The notes beneath the pieces were generated by a model. That model was given only the letters and a program-made list of their open reading frames with translations. It did not search any database and was not told the origin of the DNA. Position numbers and translations under genes: made by a program. DNA of 64,000 nt from Alphaproteobacteria bacterium (GTDB lineage: Bacteria > Pseudomonadota > Alphaproteobacteria > Micropepsales > Micropepsaceae), in NCBI GenBank assembly GCA_025350465.1, contig JANXXU010000042.1, positions 20,377-84,376 of the forward strand, written 5' to 3'. The first letter of the stretch is position 1. The number at the start of each line of letters is the position of its first letter. Positions 28,749-36,259 of this stretch are shown here, piece after piece.

Positions 28749-28817
28749 GGGGGCTGCTTAGTGCCGGGCGGGCTTCCTAATCCATGCTCGACGGGTGCAA
28801 CTCCCGTAGCCTCCACC
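28749..28817 (+). other. tRNA-like acceptor stem and T arm with alanine identity elements
   Basis: GGGGGCT (28,749-28,755) pairs with AGCCTCC (28,808-28,814) as a 7-bp acceptor stem whose third pair is G-U (G3-U70). The next base is A (A73 position), followed by CC. Directly 5' of the 3' strand lies a T arm: ACGGG-TGCAACT-CCCGT (28,791-28,807), with a 7-base loop resembling TTCAANN but with G in place of the second T. Only 35 bases separate acceptor and T stems, too few for normal D and anticodon arms. G3-U70 plus A73 are the known AlaRS recognition elements of tRNA-Ala and tmRNA. Aminoacylation is inference. Confidence 0.5.
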
Positions 28818-28841
28818 CCTTTCGGGGAGACGCTATCGGTA

Positions 28842-28880
28842 CCACAGGGAGGGTTTAACAACCGTCCCTGTGGGGTTTTC
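28842..28880 (+). terminator. rho-independent terminator
   Basis: CCACAGGGAGGGTT (28,842-28,855) and AACCGTCCCTGTGG (28,860-28,873) form a 14-bp stem with one G-G mismatch and a TAAC loop, followed by GGTTTTCCTT. It ends the structured RNA region. Confidence 0.8.
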
Positions 28881-28918
28881 CTTACATGAATCTGAGGCTG
28901 TATGCAAAAAAGGAGTCG

Positions 28919-29158
28919 TCACGACGACTCGATCTGGAGTGTTTTACAGCCAATCGCTGTTAAACATTGGATCAGAAAGGCAGCACTAAATCCGCCCCTG
29001 CTGATCTTGTTGGTTAGCGCTCTGACGGACAGGTGGGTTCCCTGTTTCTTGAGCCTTTCAGCTAGTCCCTCGTAGCCGAGTCCGCGCCTCTTTAGCTCTG
29101 CCTTGAGCATGTTCTTTGTCTGCTCCGTCCAGACATCGCCATCTGCTACCTGAGTCAT
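28919..29158 (-). CDS. DUF6471-like small DNA-binding protein (transposon cargo)
   Basis: A 79-residue protein with WTEQTKNMLKAELKRRGLGY, EGLAERL and RALTNKISRGGFSAAFLIQC, the pattern of the DUF6471 family. The order of helices looks like a lambda-repressor-type helix-turn-helix: AELKRRGLGYEGLAERL could be helices 1-2 and SVRALTNKISRG the recognition helix. DUF6471 proteins occur in phages and mobile elements and have no established function. It is transcribed divergently from the transposase across a 100-bp gap full of inverted repeats, so a repressor role is plausible but inferred. Confidence 0.7.
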   Translation of the reverse strand: MTQVADGDVWTEQTKNMLKAELKRRGLGYEGLAERLKKQGTHLSVRALTNKISRGGFSAAFLIQCLTAIGCKTLQIESS

Positions 29159-29194
29159 TTTGACTCACCTCTGACGGTAAAAATCATCACTTTT

Positions 29195-29258
29195 GACGAT
29201 GTTAGTCGTTGACAGTGATGACGTCAATCACCACTATTGATGACAGGTATCATCGGTA
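29195..29258. promoter_or_regulatory. repeat-rich divergent control region before transposase
   Basis: Between the divergent DUF6471-like gene and the transposase are GTGATGACGTCAATCAC (29,215-29,231), nearly palindromic with a TGACGTCA core, and GATGACAGGTATCATC (29,239-29,254), with GATGA/TCATC arms. The TGATGAC unit occurs in both. They look like operator half-sites for a dimeric repressor, perhaps the adjacent DUF6471-like protein. Confidence 0.4.
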
Positions 29259-30221
29259 GTGACGACCTTGGCGCAGCACTTTCTCCTCTCAGCAAAGGCC
29301 AGGACCCTCTCCCTGGTCGATGTACTGCGCCTCACGGACGAGGAGGCTTACGACCGCTTCAAGGCAATCCGTTGGGCCGACAACGATGCCAAGCCGGTCT
29401 GTCCGCGTTGTGGCTCACTCACGATCTACACATTCGAAACCCGTCGCATTTTCAAGTGCAAGGATTGCAAAGCGCAATTCTCGGCAACGACCGCAACCAT
29501 CTTCGCGAGCCGCAAACTCGGTTTCAGGGATCTACTTTCTGCAATCGCGATCTTCGTGAACGGTGCGAAGGGTCATAGCGCGTTGCAAATGTCGCGCGAC
29601 CTCAACGTTCAATACAAAACCGCATTCGTGATGAGCCACAAACTCCGCGAAGCGATGGCATTGGAAATGAAATCGCGCACCTTGTCGGGTATCGTTGAAG
29701 TTGATGGCGGTTTTTTCGGCGGTTACGTTCGCCCGAGGAACCAAAAAGAAGCGCGGCGCGATCGTCGCTTGAAAGAGAATCGTTCAGGCAAGCGTCGTGT
29801 TGTTGTCGTCATGCGCGAGCGTAAAGGCAGAACGGTCACGTCTGTCTATCGCAGCGAAGATGAAGCGATTGCCGAAATCAATGCGCGCGTCGAATTAGGC
29901 TCAACGGTTCACGCCGATGAAGCGTCCGCATGGGACAAGCTGCACGCTCGTTACGAGACGAAGCGCATCAATCACTCGCAATCCTATTCGGACGGTATCG
30001 CCTGCACGAACCAAGCTGAATCCTTCTTCTCGCGCTTGCGCCGCGCTGAAGTTGGGATTCATCACCACATTAGGAGAGGCTACCTCTCAGCTTACGCTGG
30101 CGAAATGGCTTGGCGCGAGGATAACCGTCGCGTTGCGAACGGAGAGCAGTTCAAACTGCTCGTTTCGCTTACCACAAAGAACGGCGTGAGCCGATTCTGG
30201 AAGGGGTATTGGCAGCGGTGA
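29259..30221 (+). CDS. IS1595-family transposase
   Basis: A 320-residue transposase with an N-terminal zinc ribbon (C48, C51, C67, C70 in VCPRCGS and FKCKDCK) and an ISXO2-like catalytic domain. Likely catalytic residues are D149 (VEVDGGFFGG), D220 (VHADEASAWDKL) and N251 (TNQAESFFSRL), the DDN arrangement of the IS1595 group; a helix-turn-helix-like region (GHSALQMSRDLNVQYKTAF) lies between ribbon and catalytic core. It starts at GTG 29,259. The ORF is full length and intact. It would bind the 23-bp ends and move the element with an 8-bp target duplication. Confidence 0.95.
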   Translation: MTTLAQHFLLSAKARTLSLVDVLRLTDEEAYDRFKAIRWADNDAKPVCPRCGSLTIYTFETRRIFKCKDCKAQFSATTATIFASRKLGFRDLLSAIAIFVNGAKGHSALQMSRDLNVQYKTAFVMSHKLREAMALEMKSRTLSGIVEVDGGFFGGYVRPRNQKEARRDRRLKENRSGKRRVVVVMRERKGRTVTSVYRSEDEAIAEINARVELGSTVHADEASAWDKLHARYETKRINHSQSYSDGIACTNQAESFFSRLRRAEVGIHHHIRRGYLSAYAGEMAWREDNRRVANGEQFKLLVSLTTKNGVSRFWKGYWQR

Positions 30222-30288
30222 CGATTTGACTCAGTTTACGCGACATTAACGCCGCGCGACTCTTCATGAGATGCGAAGCGGGGATGCC

Positions 30289-30891
30289 ATGCCAGACACC
30301 ACCTATAATCTCAACGGCGGTTTCAAACCGACCATCAAGCGATCGGCGGACCTTGATGGACCAGATTTTTTTCCGACTCCGCGATGGGCAACGTTCGCGC
30401 TACTCGACAATGAGAAGTTTGCCGGCGATGTGTGGGAGTGCGCCTGTGGTGACGGCGCGATGTCTCGGGTCATCGCTGAACATGGCAACAAGGTCACCAG
30501 CACGGACCTATTCGATCGTGGCTATGGTGAGCGCGGACAGGATTTTCTGACCGCAACGCGTAAGACCGCGAACATCATCACCAACCCGCCTTACAACGCC
30601 GCCGAAGGCTTCGTGGCGCAAGGCGCGAAACTCGCGAGCAAGAAGTTTGCGCTATTGCTGAGGCTCGCATTCTTAGAAGGTGCCAACCGCGCGAACACGA
30701 TCTTCTCTCGCATACCGCCAGCCCGCGTTTGGGTATTCAGCGAGCGCATCACTTTCTACATGAAGGGCGCAAAACAGGCTGGTAGCGGAACCACGGCTTA
30801 CGCGTGGTTCGTCTGGGATAAAGATGCGGCAGCACAGACGGAATTGCGCTGGTTCAAGCCGGGCTACAAGGCAAAATACAGTCAGCGGTGA
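30289..30891 (+). CDS. orphan DNA adenine methyltransferase-like protein (transposon cargo)
   Basis: A 200-residue class I SAM-methyltransferase fold. Visible are the N-terminal FFPTPRWATFALLD typical of phage-type DNA N6-adenine methyltransferases, a motif I variant WECACGDGAMS, an acidic motif II (TSTDLFDRGYG) and the catalytic NPPYN (motif IV). No target-recognition domain or restriction nuclease is fused or adjacent. ATG 30,289 is preferred to 30,271 because GGGG lies just before it. Its 3' end overlaps the convergent winged-helix gene by ten bases. It may protect the element from host restriction or regulate transposition; both are inference. Confidence 0.8.
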   Translation: MPDTTYNLNGGFKPTIKRSADLDGPDFFPTPRWATFALLDNEKFAGDVWECACGDGAMSRVIAEHGNKVTSTDLFDRGYGERGQDFLTATRKTANIITNPPYNAAEGFVAQGAKLASKKFALLLRLAFLEGANRANTIFSRIPPARVWVFSERITFYMKGAKQAGSGTTAYAWFVWDKDAAAQTELRWFKPGYKAKYSQR

Positions 30892-31202
30892 CGCGCCTTT
30901 ACGCGGAGCCTGCCTGCGTCGGTGATGCTGTAGCCGTCCTTAATGCGTTCCGCGTATCCCTCCGCAATGATGTTGCCGGGGATATCATCATGCGAAGCAA
31001 TGTTGCGCACGATCTGCTCCCACAACGACTCGTTCTTGCGGGTCTTTGATGGCTCCCAATCCTCGGGCGTGAGCTTGTGACGATTGGGAACCTCTTTGAT
31101 GAGCGTCGCGATCGTGGCTTCCCCGCTCGGTTGATCTGCCAGAATATCTAAAACGACCTTTGCGAGGTCACCTTCGCTTGAGCGATTTGGTTTCGATGCC
31201 AT
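30882..31202 (-). CDS. small winged-helix protein resembling Mrr N-terminal domain (transposon cargo)
   Basis: A 106-residue protein beginning MASKPNRSSEG; GGAGGG lies five bases before this ATG, which decides against the 31,271 start. The core (VVLDILADQPSGEATIATL, KNESLWEQIVRNIASH, IAEGYAERIKDGYSITDAG) has the order of the Mrr_N winged helix found in front of type IV restriction nucleases, but no nuclease domain follows. It is convergent with the methyltransferase. A stand-alone DNA-binding role is inferred; the family call is from memory of the pattern and needs a profile search. Confidence 0.6.
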   Translation of the reverse strand: MASKPNRSSEGDLAKVVLDILADQPSGEATIATLIKEVPNRHKLTPEDWEPSKTRKNESLWEQIVRNIASHDDIPGNIIAEGYAERIKDGYSITDAGRLRVKARHR

Positions 31203-31252
31203 GGGGCCCTCCAGCCTTATAGGAGGGAGGCCAAATGCAAGAGAGTCAAGTA

Positions 31253-31687
31253 TTAGCGGGTGATCTCCCAAAGGTTGTATTGGCCTGGACCTTGATGTGA
31301 CCGCACTACACCGCTGTCTTGTTGATGCCTAAGCGCGACCGCGACGCGCTTCGACATAAGCCGGATTAGCCGCTGATCGGTTTTGTCCAGCGCCCGCTCT
31401 ACGATCAATTCGAAGGCAATATCGCGAGCTGTCAGAGGCTCCGCCGCGCACCGCAGGACGCTCAAGATTAGGCGGCTCATCTCCCCTCGCTTGGACCAGT
31501 CCGCAGGGGGACGAAAGGCCCGGGGCTTGATGGCTTCCACGATCATCGTGGGGTCAAACTGCACGATGGTGCTGTCCAGGCTTTCAAGGTCGCGGACAAG
31601 CTTCCTGAGCCGTTCGTGCGTCTCTTCTATCTCCAGCGCCATCTGGGCGCGACGCTTCACAAGGCCGGTGACAACGTAATCCGTCAT
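31253..31687 (-). CDS. transposon cargo protein B: coiled coil plus winged helix
   Basis: A 144-residue protein: residues 5-45 (LVKRRAQMALEIEETHERL, LVRDLESLDSTI) form a coiled coil, then FDPTMIVEAIKPRAFRPP, then a winged-helix-like part (MSRLILSVLRCAAEPLTARD, ALRHQQDSGVVRSHQGPGQY). GGGAGGAA precedes the ATG. Closely similar proteins are, to my knowledge, common in alphaproteobacterial mobile elements, yet unnamed. It lies 54 bases inside the right terminal repeat. Its architecture parallels cargo protein A at the other end, which suggests end-binding or accessory roles, but this is inference. Confidence 0.7.
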   Translation of the reverse strand: MTDYVVTGLVKRRAQMALEIEETHERLRKLVRDLESLDSTIVQFDPTMIVEAIKPRAFRPPADWSKRGEMSRLILSVLRCAAEPLTARDIAFELIVERALDKTDQRLIRLMSKRVAVALRHQQDSGVVRSHQGPGQYNLWEITR

Positions 31688-31741
31688 CGCTTCCTCCCAT
31701 TGCTGGCAGGGACGCTAACGGCGGCTGAGTCAATTTGTCTG

Positions 31742-31764
31742 GGTGCGCTTGATACATAATACCG
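31742..31764. repeat. terminal inverted repeat, right
   Basis: 23 bases ending GATACATAATACCG; perfect reverse complement of 27,836-27,858. Confidence 0.95.
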
Positions 31765-31772
31765 AGCGCCTC
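31765..31772. repeat. target-site duplication, right copy
   Basis: AGCGCCTC, identical to 27,828-27,835. Confidence 0.9.
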
Positions 31773-32501
31773 GCGTGCGTCGAGCGGCGGCAGGAGCCCG
31801 GGCAATCGTGCGGCAAGCATCGACTTGCCGGCGCCGGGCGGCCCGATCATCAAAAGGTTGTGGCCACCGGCCGCGGCGATTTCGAGCGCACGCTTCGCCG
31901 TTTCCTGGCCCTTTACATCGCGAAGGTCGGGCATGTTCATCAGGTCGTCGGCGAGTTTCGGCGTCGGCGCGCCCAATACCTGCACGCCCTTTAGATGATT
32001 GATCAGTGCAATCAAATTCGGCGCGGCGATGATCTCCAGTCCGCCGGCCCACGCTGCCTCGGGCCCGGAAAGCGCCGGACAGATGAACGCGCGCTCTACT
32101 TCCAATGCCTTGATCGCGGCGGGCAGCACGCCCGCGACGGGCACGATCGCGCCGTCGAGAGAGAGTTCGCCCAAGGCGATGTAACCTGCCATTTCGCTCA
32201 TCGGCACGACGCCCATTACCGCCAAGAGCCCGATCGCGATCGGCAAGTCGTAGTGGCTGCCCTCTTTCGGCAGATCGGCGGGTGCAAGATTGACCGTGAT
32301 CCGCTGAATCGGCAGCGCGAGACCGATGGCGTTCAACGCGGCGCGAACCCGCTCGCGGCTTTCAGCCACCGCCTTATCGGCGAGCCCCACGATGTTGAAA
32401 ACGCCCGTCGCACCGCCGCCAGGGCTCATATGAACCTGGACGTCGACTTCGCGCGCTTCGATGCCGGCAAAGGCAACCGTGTAAATATGCGCGACGCTCA
32501 T
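31765..32501 (-). pseudogene. yifB: yifB/comM Mg-chelatase-like AAA ATPase, 5' part (disrupted)
   Basis: The N-terminal half starts MSVAHIYTVAFAGIEAREVDV at 32,501, overlapping the upstream oxygenase stop. It has the LonC-like ChlI domain (VNLAPADLPKEGSHYDLPIA) and ends just after Walker A GPPGAGKSMLA and PGLLPPLDAREAL. Translation would continue through the transposon end and about 60 foreign residues to a stop at 31,584, giving a protein of about 305 residues without Walker B or sensor motifs, so it is almost certainly inactive as an ATPase. If ComM-like, loss would reduce integration of transformed DNA. Confidence 0.93.
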
Positions 32502-34369
32502 TCGCGAGGCTGGGTCACCGGCACGGCGTCGAACGCAATGGTCGTGCGGTTCGTGCGCGAGTGGAACGGGACTGTGCCGTGATAAAAATAGGACGGAAAG
32601 AGCACGAGGCTTCCCTCGCACGGCTGAATGTAGCGTCGCACGGGCTCGTTCCAGCGCAAATCGAACGGCGGGTCGCCCAACGTAAACCAGCCCTGCTTGC
32701 GCTCGCGGTCGGCCACTTCCGATGGCAAGGCAACATAGTAGGCGCTCGAGATCCAACCCCTGGGATGAACATGTGACGTGTGGAAGCCGGAATCCTTCAG
32801 GCGCGAGGACCACGAGCCACGATAACGGAAGTGCTGCGACTTACGCCGCAAGAACGGATGCGTCTCATCGTCCGGCAGCGACGAGACGTAGTCGCGTATC
32901 GCCTCATCCAAACGCTCGCGCAGGCGGTCGACGATTTCGATGCGCCGGCCGAATAAACTGCCCAAGGTTTGCGTGCCCTTGCGCAGCGTCTGGTCGACCG
33001 GCTCGACGTCGGTATCGTGAAGCGCGTCGAGCGTGCGGTTCAAATCGGCGTTGAACGCCTTCATGTCGCTATAGCCGCGCGGCGGAGGGATTTCGATCAG
33101 CTTTGCGAAACGCTCGTAGTCGGCCAGCCATTGCTCGCGTGGATCGTTCGCGGCACGAAGCGCCAACGTCAAGATGCCGAGCGCACTTTGATCAACCGGG
33201 TCGCAGGTAAGGGCCGCCTCCAGCATCTTGATTGCGGCTGCGGCGTCGCCAAAGCGCAGCAGCGAGTGGCCGTAATTGGCACGCGCGGTCGATGTCTGCC
33301 CGCTTGCCGCCACCGCGGCGCGGTGATGTTCGAAGGCCTCCGCGGCATCGCCAAGCTCGGCCGACATGCGCGCATAGCCATCATGGGCTACGGCGTCGTC
33401 CGGCGCGACTTTCAGGGCGCGACCAAAGGCGTCGCGCGCGTCGGCAAAGCGCTCGGCATAGCCAAGTAAATTTCCTTTCGACAAGTGCAGCGCAAGCGAT
33501 CGCGGAAAACGCGCGATCGCTGCATCTAAATCGGCGGCAAAGGTGTCGCGCTTGCCCAACATCCAGAGGAGACGCGACATGTTTTCGTGGGCCGCGACAT
33601 GGAGCGGGTCACGCGCCACGGCTTGGCGGTACAGCGAAATCGCGGTGTCGAACTGGCCCTTGAGCTGCAAAGCATAGGCGTGGCTCGTCATCATATCGGC
33701 TCTGCCCGGGCGCAACGCCACCGCGCGCTCGACCAACGCGAGCGCTTCGGCGACAAGACCGCGCCTTGACAAATTGACGCCGAGATTGTGCAGAGCTATC
33801 GCGTTGTTCGGATCGCGAGCTATGACCTGGCGAAGCAGTTTCTCGGCTAGTTCATCCTCTTCGCGCTTGGTGGCAACGGCGGCAAGGCCGATCTGGGCCG
33901 CCGCACGCTGAGGCTCCAAGGCGCGGGCGCGAAGATAAGCGGCTTCGGACGGCGCGAGGTCACTCAGACCGAGCAACGCTTCGCCTAATCCTATCCAAGC
34001 TTCGGCGTAATCGTCATTCAGAGCGACCGCCGCGCGATAACAAGTCACGGCCTCGGCGAAGCGGCGCTGGGTCAACAACAAATTGCCGAGATTGTTCCAG
34101 ACGTGAGGCTGTGCCGAGCTTGCCGCTAACGATCGGCGCAGATGGTCTTCCGCTTCGGCGGACTTGCCTTGCGCCTTCAAAGCCAAACCCAAGAGCTGCA
34201 GTACATCGGGATGATTGGGATTTGAGTGCGCCAGGATGCGATAGAGACGCTCGGCATCGGCATGCCGGCCGGACCGCTGCAAACTCAATCCCTGCTGCAG
34301 GCCCTGCGCCAGCGCGATCGCAGGCCCGCCGGCGTTCTTGGGATCGATTCCGCGCGTCTCACTCGCCAT
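32498..34369 (-). CDS. TPR-repeat protein with C-terminal 2OG-Fe(II) oxygenase-like domain
   Basis: A 623-residue protein. Residues about 20-430 contain around ten tetratricopeptide repeats (e.g. VWNNLGNLLLTQRRFAEAVT and AIALHNLGVNLSRRGLVAEA). Residues about 490-615 match the putative 2-oxoglutarate-Fe(II) oxygenase family: HTSHVHPRGWISSAYYVALP supplies one metal-ligand histidine, and SLVLFPSYFYHGTVPF the second with the distal arginine region after it. The substrate is unknown; TPRs may recruit a protein partner. It lies between gshB and yifB and overlaps the yifB start by four bases. Confidence 0.8.
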   Translation of the reverse strand: MASETRGIDPKNAGGPAIALAQGLQQGLSLQRSGRHADAERLYRILAHSNPNHPDVLQLLGLALKAQGKSAEAEDHLRRSLAASSAQPHVWNNLGNLLLTQRRFAEAVTCYRAAVALNDDYAEAWIGLGEALLGLSDLAPSEAAYLRARALEPQRAAAQIGLAAVATKREEDELAEKLLRQVIARDPNNAIALHNLGVNLSRRGLVAEALALVERAVALRPGRADMMTSHAYALQLKGQFDTAISLYRQAVARDPLHVAAHENMSRLLWMLGKRDTFAADLDAAIARFPRSLALHLSKGNLLGYAERFADARDAFGRALKVAPDDAVAHDGYARMSAELGDAAEAFEHHRAAVAASGQTSTARANYGHSLLRFGDAAAAIKMLEAALTCDPVDQSALGILTLALRAANDPREQWLADYERFAKLIEIPPPRGYSDMKAFNADLNRTLDALHDTDVEPVDQTLRKGTQTLGSLFGRRIEIVDRLRERLDEAIRDYVSSLPDDETHPFLRRKSQHFRYRGSWSSRLKDSGFHTSHVHPRGWISSAYYVALPSEVADRERKQGWFTLGDPPFDLRWNEPVRRYIQPCEGSLVLFPSYFYHGTVPFHSRTNRTTIAFDAVPVTQPRE

Positions 34370-34387
34370 TCGCTTTCAAACCTCGGA

Positions 34388-35344
34388 TCAACGCGAACGG
34401 CGCTCGCGCACCCTTGTTTCAACTGCTTGCCATATCAGGGCCGCGATGTCTGTGCCATCGAATCGGCGAATTTCCCAAATACCGGTGGGCGACGTCACAT
34501 TGATCTCGGTGATGAAGTCGCCGATGACGTCGATCCCGGTAAAGATCAACCCGCGGCGCTTCAGCTCGGGACCGATGCGGCGGCATATCTCCTGTTCGCG
34601 TGGCGTCAGGACGGCCTTCTCCGGTCGGCCGCCGACATGCATGTTGGAGCGCGCCTCACCTTTGGCGGGCACCCGATTGATTGCGCCGGCTGGTTCGCCA
34701 TCGACCAGTATGATGCGCTTGTCGCCTTGCCGGACCTGCGGCACGTAACGCTGGACCATCAACGGCTCGCGAACAAAGGCCGCGAAAAAATCGATCAATG
34801 CATTCAGATTCTCGTCTTCGTGACGAACGCGAAACACACCGTGGCCGCCATTGCCGTAGAGCGGTTTGACGATAATGTCGCCGAACTCGTCGCGAAAGGC
34901 GCGGATGGCAACCGGGTCGCTGGTGATCAGCGTCGGCGGCATTAGATCTGGAAATTCGGTGACGAAAATCTTTTCCGGAGAATTGCGCACATGGAAAGGA
35001 TCGTTCACGACCACGACGCGCTTGGGCAGGCGCTCCAACAGATGCGTCGTGGTGATGTATGCCATGTCGAACGGCGGGTCTTGGCGCAGCATCACGACGT
35101 CGACGGTGCTCAGATCGAGCGGCTGCTCGGGACCCAATTCGAAGTGATTGCCGCGCTCGTTGCGAACAACCAGCGCCTGAGCACGGGTTGCGATCTTGCC
35201 GTCGCGCTGGGCGAGATGCTTGGGTAAATAATACCACAATCTGTGGCCGCGCGATTGCGCTTCGAGCGCCAAGGCAAACGTCGAATCGAAGCCAATATCG
35301 ATCCGTTCGATCGGATCCATTTGGAAGGCGACGCTGAAAGTCAT
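34388..35344 (-). CDS. gshB: glutathione synthetase
   Basis: An ATP-grasp ligase joining gamma-glutamylcysteine and glycine in the last step of glutathione synthesis. 318 residues; start [15 protein letters not shown] is the usual GshB N-terminus. Motifs: [15 protein letters not shown], the ATP-grasp lysine and glycine loop [42 protein letters not shown], and the metal-binding [13 protein letters not shown]. Seen inside the rsmI-to-yifB run on the minus strand; about 75 bases separate it from the sirB1-like gene upstream. Confidence 0.95.
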   Translation of the reverse strand: MTFSVAFQMDPIERIDIGFDSTFALALEAQSRGHRLWYYLPKHLAQRDGKIATRAQALVVRNERGNHFELGPEQPLDLSTVDVVMLRQDPPFDMAYITTTHLLERLPKRVVVVNDPFHVRNSPEKIFVTEFPDLMPPTLITSDPVAIRAFRDEFGDIIVKPLYGNGGHGVFRVRHEDENLNALIDFFAAFVREPLMVQRYVPQVRQGDKRIILVDGEPAGAINRVPAKGEARSNMHVGGRPEKAVLTPREQEICRRIGPELKRRGLIFTGIDVIGDFITEINVTSPTGIWEIRRFDGTDIAALIWQAVETRVRERRSR

Positions 35345-35419
35345 GTGATTTTGGCCCGCGCTCGTTCGATGATGCAACAATAGCCTTGCTGGTCCTTGCC
35401 GTACAACGGCAAGGCGCGC

Positions 35420-36250
35420 CTAATTCACCATCCGCTTTAGCGACAGAAGCGTGAAAGCCGCCTCGCGCCCCACCAAGCTCTTGTCCCCGGCAAGTTGCAC
35501 GCAACACTCGGCGGCGCGAAACGCGCCCTTGAGCCTGCCTGCTTCACGATTGGCGTTCGCCAAATCAAGCCACAACTCGGCCCGACGCGGTGCGATCAGC
35601 ACCATGCGCTCGACCATCGTCAGTGCACGGAGCATATCTTTGCCGGCGAGCGCTCTCGTGCGGATGTTGTTCAAGAGGCGCAAAAGGACGTCGCGCGCGC
35701 TGACTGGACCATACTCGGCGACCTCTCCTTGAGGCACCGGCGGAATCGGCCGCAGCTCCTCCTGGCTCATCACGACACCGGCGTTGAAGGGATCCAACAC
35801 CTTGGCACGCTCGTCCTCACCGATGGCGAGCAGGAAATGGCCGGGCGTGTTCAGCCCTTTCGCCGTGCCGCCAAGGCGCTTGGCCACCTCGAGATAGAGA
35901 ATGCCAAGCGAGACCGGCAAACCGCGCCGGCGATCGATTACGCGGATCAGATCGGCGTTTTGCGGGTCGTCGAAGGTTGCCGTATCGCCGGCATAACCAT
36001 GGCGGACCGCTATCGTATCGGAGAGCGCGCGAGCCAACGCTTCGACCTCGTTCATGCCACGGCGCAACATCGCGAGACCCGCGCGCGAGTCCTCGGTCAG
36101 CTTGGTCAGATGGTCGCGATAGGGTTTTAGATCGATTGCATCGTGATCGAGCGCCGCCAAGTCCAACGCCGTCTCCGCCAGGGGAAGTTCATCGTCGGCA
36201 AGTTCGCCGACTGCGCCGAGTTGCTTGAGCAATTCTTCGGACTTCTCCAT
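35420..36250 (-). CDS. SirB1-family transglutaminase-like/TPR protein
   Basis: 276 residues of the SirB1 family: an N-terminal transglutaminase-like core with VIDRRRGLPVSLGILYLEVA and GLNTPGHFLLAIG, then a TPR-like C-terminal region (VLLRLLNNIRTRALAGKDML, ANREAGRLKGAFRAAE). The classical transglutaminase cysteine is not obvious, as in many members, so catalysis is doubtful. The biochemical function is unknown. In alphaproteobacteria it is commonly found beside BON-domain and YraN genes, as here. Confidence 0.82.
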   Translation of the reverse strand: MEKSEELLKQLGAVGELADDELPLAETALDLAALDHDAIDLKPYRDHLTKLTEDSRAGLAMLRRGMNEVEALARALSDTIAVRHGYAGDTATFDDPQNADLIRVIDRRRGLPVSLGILYLEVAKRLGGTAKGLNTPGHFLLAIGEDERAKVLDPFNAGVVMSQEELRPIPPVPQGEVAEYGPVSARDVLLRLLNNIRTRALAGKDMLRALTMVERMVLIAPRRAELWLDLANANREAGRLKGAFRAAECCVQLAGDKSLVGREAAFTLLSLKRMVN

Positions 36251-36259
36251 ACCTTCAGC

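Larger units (their letters stand above)
28640..28880 (+). ncRNA. structured RNA region with tRNA-like 3' domain
   Basis: A gap between two cargo genes rich in stable stems and closed by a terminator. In order: AGCCGC/GCGGCT (28,648-28,653 with 28,660-28,665); an ATGAGC/GCTCAT stem (28,691-28,696 with 28,738-28,743) enclosing CTAC-CCC-GTAG and the 7-bp hairpin AGCCCGG/CCGGGCT (28,716-28,722 with 28,729-28,735); a tRNA-like acceptor and T arm (28,749-28,817); a CCCC-TTTC-GGGG hairpin; and an intrinsic terminator. No ORF with a ribosome-binding site explains it. The plus strand is chosen because the terminator T-tract and the T-loop read that way. RNA identity is unknown; stems were found by eye, not by folding software. 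Confidence 0.5.
27836..31764. mobile_element. IS1595-family transposon with cargo, inserted in yifB
   Basis: A 3,929-bp element bounded by perfect 23-bp terminal inverted repeats (27,836-27,858 and 31,742-31,764, each reading CGGTATTATGTATCAAGC inward) and an 8-bp target duplication AGCGCCTC. It holds a transposase with zinc ribbon and DDN-type catalytic residues (29,259-30,221), five other genes and a structured RNA region. Removing the element with one duplication joins PPLDAREAL to EVSMIQSLAGEL in yifB without frame change, proving the insertion point. The intact ends and transposase suggest recent, possibly active movement. By a one-base alternative the repeat could begin at 27,837 and end at 31,763. 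Confidence 0.95.

Noticed and set aside
28749..28817. ordinary tRNA gene
   Set aside because: Only 35 bases lie between acceptor and T stems, and no 5-bp anticodon stem with a 7-base loop fits.
28640..28880. tmRNA (ssrA) gene
   Set aside because: The 3' domain resembles the tmRNA acceptor and T arm, but alphaproteobacterial tmRNA is circularly permuted and this is not; no resume codon, tag reading frame or pseudoknot series was seen.
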